Below the pieces are notes generated by a model. The model saw only the letters and a list, made by a program, of their open reading frames with translations, was not told the DNA's origin and searched no databases. Source: Rhizophagus sp. LPA8_4_AMF (lineage: Eukaryota > Glomeromycota > Glomeromycetes > Glomerales > Glomeraceae). From it: 21,476 nt of DNA. The number at the start of each line of letters is the position of its first letter. Within the stretch, counting starts at the first letter, position 1. The stretch is taken from the NCBI GenBank assembly GCA_021464525.1, contig JADRCO010001201.1:1-21476 (forward strand). Reading direction: 5' to 3'. Below, in pieces: positions 18,489 to 21,476 of this stretch. The position numbers were made by a program, and so were the translations under genes.

Positions 18489-18691
18489 GTAAGTATTACT
18501 ATAAGTATTGGAAATGTCAGATGTGAAAGATTTTATTTTTATATTTTTTTTTTAAAAAAAAAAATTCGGTTGTGATTGTTTATAAATGTACTATATCATT
18601 GAATGTTGTGATATCTGATCGATTCTTCTTTTTTGTAATTTTTTTTTTGAATTTAACATAATTATACTATGAAAGAATAGTATCTCAATTA

Positions 18692-18780
18692 GGAGGATCG
18701 GTCCTGACGAGACCGGTTTGTGTACTGGTCTTTGGATTTTCCTTCATGGTCATCGGTACAAAATTCGAGTCATCTATATA
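18692..18780 (+). other. GC-richer island with a 7-bp hairpin
   Basis: ATCGGTC (18697-18703) pairs with GACCGGT (18711-18717) around the loop CTGACGA, and AGACCGG can alternatively pair with CTGGTCT just downstream. The island stands out from the AT-rich flanks and may be a transposon end. See the rejected hammerhead idea. Confidence 0.3.
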
Positions 18781-18933
18781 TACAGTATATATATTTTTAT
18801 TTTTTTCCTGATCATATTAGGTTTTTTTTACTGTGTATTTTGTTTTTTTTCTTTTTTCAAATTTCTTTTTTATTTTTTTTTTCACTTTCAAAAATTGGCT
18901 TGCCCAGTAAAGAAGAAAACACGGTTGGTAACA

Positions 18934-19107
18934 GCTAATTATTTTTGATAAGTGTTTGATAAAAAACTTTCGCAACAATTATTTTTGATTAAAATGTTGT
19001 GAAATGTAAGTGTTTTAATAAAAAAAAAATTCGCGACAATTATTTTTGATTAAAATGTTGCGAAATACTTTTTTTTTAAAGTGTTTAATAAATAAAAACG
19101 TCTCGCA
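18934..19107 (+). repeat. 61-bp tandem repeat with a hairpin in each unit
   Basis: Two full copies and flanking partial copies share ACAATTATTTTTGATTAAAA followed by TGTTG(T/C)GAAAT and GTGTTTAATAAA. The second and third units begin 61 bases apart (CGCAACA at 18971, CGCGACA at 19032). Each full unit has inverted ends, TTTCGCAACA versus TGTTGCGAAA, able to form a stem around the ATTATTTTTGATTAAAA loop. The first unit (from 18934) has lost the middle part. Confidence 0.75.
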
Positions 19108-19317
19108 GCTTTTTTATTTTGGCCGCACATAAAATATAATAAAATTAATGAATAGATAACAACAAAATAATAAAAATAAAATAACAAAAAATAAAATCTC
19201 CTACTTAAATAACGATCGGCAATAATTACTCCTTTCTACCGATTCTGATTATTACTTAATTATCATTTATCACCTGATCATAGGCAGATCAAATCTCAAG
19301 AGCGGGTAAAACAGAAG

Positions 19318-19374
19318 TATTAATAAAAAATTTTTCTTGGCATTTTTCCGGGACATAATGTCTCGTGGCAAAAG
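19318..19374. repeat. Fold-back repeat, copy B (inverted relative to copy A)
   Basis: TATTAATAAA, TTTTTCTTGGCATTTTTCCG and GGGACATAATGTCTCG correspond to the reverse complement of 12976-13029. The centre here is GACATAATGTC in place of GACCGCGCGGTC, so the arms keep pairing although the central bases differ. Confidence 0.6.
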
Positions 19375-19439
19375 CAATCAGCGTTCATGTGCACGTGATT
19401 TTCTTTTGAGTGTTATCAAACACATCATCCATTGACGAG

Positions 19440-19767
19440 ATTTTAGATTGTAACAAAATGTCACAATTAAGCTACTGTCCAAAAAAAAGATGAAGCTTTA
19501 GTTGCCGTTCAGATTGTCTTTTACTATCTCGCAAACACAAAGGAAATATGATGGATAATGTATGGGGGATAATAACAGATGGTATTTCATGGAATGTATG
19601 CTAGACAGAAATGAAAGACCATTGTTGAATCCCTTATTTGTTGCGTACTAAGGTAAAAAATATGAAAGACAAGGCAGAGAGAGTCTTTAGTCATATTATA
19701 TGAGAGGCACAGAAGCTGATGAAAGGGGAGGAATCGAAGGGAATGAAAGGTAAAGTCATTGAGTAAT
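19440..19767 (+). pseudogene. Nuclease-like (CRN-associated) C-terminal domain relic
   Basis: Frame 1 from about 19480 reads QKKDEALVAVQIVFYYLANT. A neighbouring frame gives DNVWGIITDGISWNV, which parallels the YGIVTT...FIIYT block of the nuclease pseudogene at 13094-14286, then TIVESLICCVL. From 19662, MKDKAERVFSHII, a stop, and EAQKLMKGEESKG follow to a stop at about 19767. At least three frame changes and stops interrupt it. The order of hydrophobic strands and the final amphipathic helix fit the end of a PD-(D/E)XK-type domain, but the catalytic part is not visible, so the family call is inference. Confidence 0.45.
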
Positions 19768-19863
19768 CTTGCGGAGAAATAGATAGGCTAATTGGTCTTG
19801 GATTGAACACATTGTAATTTATACGCTTATTCGGTTGATATCAAGCGCTGTAAAAATACAAGC

Positions 19864-20257
19864 TGCTGTAGACCACCCAGAACTGAAGAAGCCATGGACT
19901 TTCTACAAAACAACAATGGTTTCTAGCTAGAGATGGACATTTTATGAATCCTATTCACATTCTCCAATATTGTGATCTTTTGAAATACCAGGCTATGATG
20001 CTGATTATCCATCTATTGATAAAAAATATGTACTCACGTCTTTGTTGTTCTGTCTGTCAAAAATATTTTCCTACTCTTGCCTTTTTAACAAATCACAAAC
20101 GCACAGCTACTCAAGGATCCCAAAAAAGGATCAGGTTAAACAAAATTCTATGATTCATGATGATTTTTCTCTTTTACCTTCACAACAACCAGAACATATT
20201 GTCACATCTAATGAAATTCAACTTGGTTTAAGAGAATATATGTCAGATGGGGAGTGA
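19864..20257 (+). pseudogene. Zinc-finger-like conserved fungal protein relic
   Basis: Pieces in order are CCRPPRTEEAMDFLQNNNGF (frame 1, stop at 19924), LARDGHFMNPIHILQYCDLL (frame 3), PGYDADYPSIDKKYV (frame 2), CCSVCQKYFPTLAFLTNHKR (frame 3) and DDFSLLPSQQPEHIV with QLGLREYMSDGE to the stop at 20255 (frame 2). The fourth piece has C-x2-C-x12-H, a C2H2 zinc-finger start, but the second histidine is not in place. At least four frame changes are required. I know this arrangement (DGHF.NP, then a Cys/His cluster, then an acidic tail) as a recurrent protein type in Rhizophagus-like genomes without assigned function; a link to mobile DNA is possible but not shown. Confidence 0.55.
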
Positions 20258-20819
20258 ATACATATTTGAATGAATTAAATTGAAAATTTTGTCTCATTTT
20301 GAAAAAATAAAGTAAAAATGACGTAAAATGTAAAGTATATTTCAGGTTTATTTGCTTCAAGAATATTTTAAACGCGGGTTTTCTTTAAAACTATCACTAT
20401 TATTTAACTAGGGAATATCTAAATTTTTGTGCAATATAAATTACATATATTAATTAAAAATATAAAAAATATAAAAACATAATTTAATGATAAAAAAAAA
20501 AATTAAAATTAAAAAAAAAAATGGTTATCCGGCAAATCAAGATTATGATCATAGATCACATGATATACATGATTAGGACCGGATAATTCTAATAGAGGCC
20601 ACATCCGCAGTACTAATTAAAAATCCAATGAAATATAATTTTTGCCTTTTTGATATACATTTTTATCATATGATCCTTATATGCATTAAAATTATCCTAT
20701 TTTATCATATGACTTTCGATACTATTTTTTTTTTTTTTTACTAGTAAACAGATCAGAAAACTTTATTTCATATTAAATTTATTCAGCAGACTTTGTAGCA
20801 ATAATTAATTGTAATTTAT
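20258..20819. other. AT-rich intergenic DNA with a small inverted repeat
   Basis: No gene is supported. TTTATCATATGA occurs twice (about 20663 and 20702). The inverted repeat at 20525-20586 is listed separately. Confidence 0.5.
20525..20586. repeat. Short inverted-repeat element (TTATCCGG ends)
   Basis: TTATCCGG at 20525-20532 and CCGGATAA at 20579-20586 are perfect inverted ends. Pairing continues imperfectly inward for about 25 bases. It is 62 bp long, GC-richer at its ends, and could be a tiny MITE or hairpin. Confidence 0.4.
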
Positions 20820-21313
20820 CTATAACTGAATTAAAAAATTATAGATCATCATTTCTTTTTTTCCTACAATTAAAAATCCCATATTTTCAGTGAAATTTTC
20901 GCAGTTTCCTAAATAATAAATAATAAAATTACTAGGGATATGCGAAAACAGAGCATATTTTGGTTCATCGGTTGGAAAACATCCAAAAATACTTGGAATT
21001 TGCTCTGTATAAACACATGCTGAAACATAAGAAAGTGAATCAATAGAGCTAGTATTATCAATGTAAGAATGATAATTTGATAATTTATAATACATAGCCA
21101 GAAATTGAATGAGATAAATTTTTGATCCTAAAAGTGCAAATGCGTAACTATTGCACTTTGCGGGATTTTTCAAAGTAACATTTGCAATGCTAATGCTTGG
21201 CAAAGCTAAATAAATTATGAATTAATTAATTAATTATAATGATCAATAATTTTACCTGGAGCATTTTGACTTCTTTCCAATATTTCTAGATGTTTTCTAT
21301 TTTGCGCCATCAT
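20820..21313 (-). CDS. Small two-exon protein of unknown function (147 aa)
   Basis: Exon 1 runs from the ATG at 21313 to 21256 (MMAQNRKHLEILERSQNAP). A 50-bp intron (21255-21206, GTAAAA...ATTTAG) joins through the split codon G|CT to exon 2, 21205 to the stop at 20820. The joined frame is intact. Exon 2 begins LPSISIANVTLKNPAKCN and has a hydrophobic segment (LLGSKIYLIQFLAMYY), five cysteines and a C-terminal LIVGKKEMMIYNFLIQL. No signal peptide is seen; the N-terminus is a charged helix. I do not recognise a domain. Two adjacent ATGs open the gene; the second (21310) is equally possible. There is no TATA box I can point to, as only about 160 bases of upstream DNA are visible. Confidence is in the gene model, not the role. 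Confidence 0.6.
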
Positions 21314-21476
21314 TTTGAGTCAAAGTAACTGTATAATAATGTAAAAGATAAAAGTTAGGATGCGTATGTGTATTAACATTTTAGAAGTAATAAATGGTAA
21401 AACATATTGAATTTCTGGTAGGTTTATCATGGATAATATAACGTAAATTTCCAAAATATACGCTTTTACTAGAAAA

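Noticed and set aside
18697-18735. Hammerhead-ribozyme-like core CTGACGAG with an adjacent stem
   Set aside because: CTGANGA is matched and a stem II (AGACCGG/CTGGTCT) can form, but the required GAAA after stem II is absent (TTTGGA instead) and no stem III with a cleavage triplet is seen.
18718-18948. Overlapping F/Y-rich plus-strand frames
   Set aside because: They translate T-rich tracts; no conserved content.
20042-20257. A separate 71-residue gene overlapping the zinc-finger-like frame
   Set aside because: Only its C-terminal half (DDFSLLPSQQPE onward) carries family signal; the first half is a frame shadow, so it is treated as part of one broken gene.

Overview
The window looks like nuclear DNA of a filamentous eukaryote, most likely an arbuscular mycorrhizal fungus of the Glomeromycotina (Rhizophagus-like). 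The basis is the very AT-rich composition with long A/T homopolymers, short GT-AG introns (about 50 to 160 bp), and the mix of protein families seen: a BTB/POZ protein, Crinkler-type (CRN) sequences, a SAM-like/PD-(D/E)XK nuclease, protein-kinase N-lobe fragments with the IGKGSFGN glycine loop, and fungal membrane and zinc-finger-like proteins of unknown role. The organism is an inference; no rRNA, tRNA or other marker gene is present.

Layout. 1-500: A-rich DNA and the promoter of an intact BTB gene (506-988, +). 989-5200: mostly non-coding AT-rich DNA with a decayed coiled-coil-like coding stretch (2679-3112) and a long hairpin (4036-4083). 5228-6348: two MITE-like inverted-repeat elements, one with a 9-bp flanking repeat (5228-5382) and one flanked by TA (6217-6348), with a kinase glycine-loop fragment between them. 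8099-8526: a CRN N-terminal 'header' (+) that stops at its splice donor with no effector domain behind it. 8578-9246: a convergent two-exon gene of unknown function (-) with one frame break. 11080-12463: a two-exon gene (+) whose coding potential moves through all three frames and which ends in a run of RLAEEK repeats. 13094-14286: a SAM-like plus PD-(D/E)XK nuclease gene (-) with about eight frame changes but its catalytic D...ExK still readable. 14454-16082: an intact 542-residue membrane protein (+), divergent from the nuclease gene across a 167-bp gap. 16560-20260: decayed exons, tandem repeats, a second kinase relic, a second nuclease-like relic and a zinc-finger-like relic. 20820-21313: a small two-exon gene (-) that is intact.

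No operon or pathway links these genes. The region reads as an accessory, repeat-rich neighbourhood where host-interaction-type and nuclease families expand, recombine and die. Three genes are intact (BTB, membrane protein, small terminal gene) and sit beside at least seven broken ones. That contrast argues that most frame breaks are real decay, not uniform sequencing error. The points most worth following are the CRN header that ends at the known header/effector recombination boundary, the multi-frame gene with a duplicated splice-acceptor-like motif, the 5.2-kb inverted-repeat element, and the repeat families with built-in hairpins.
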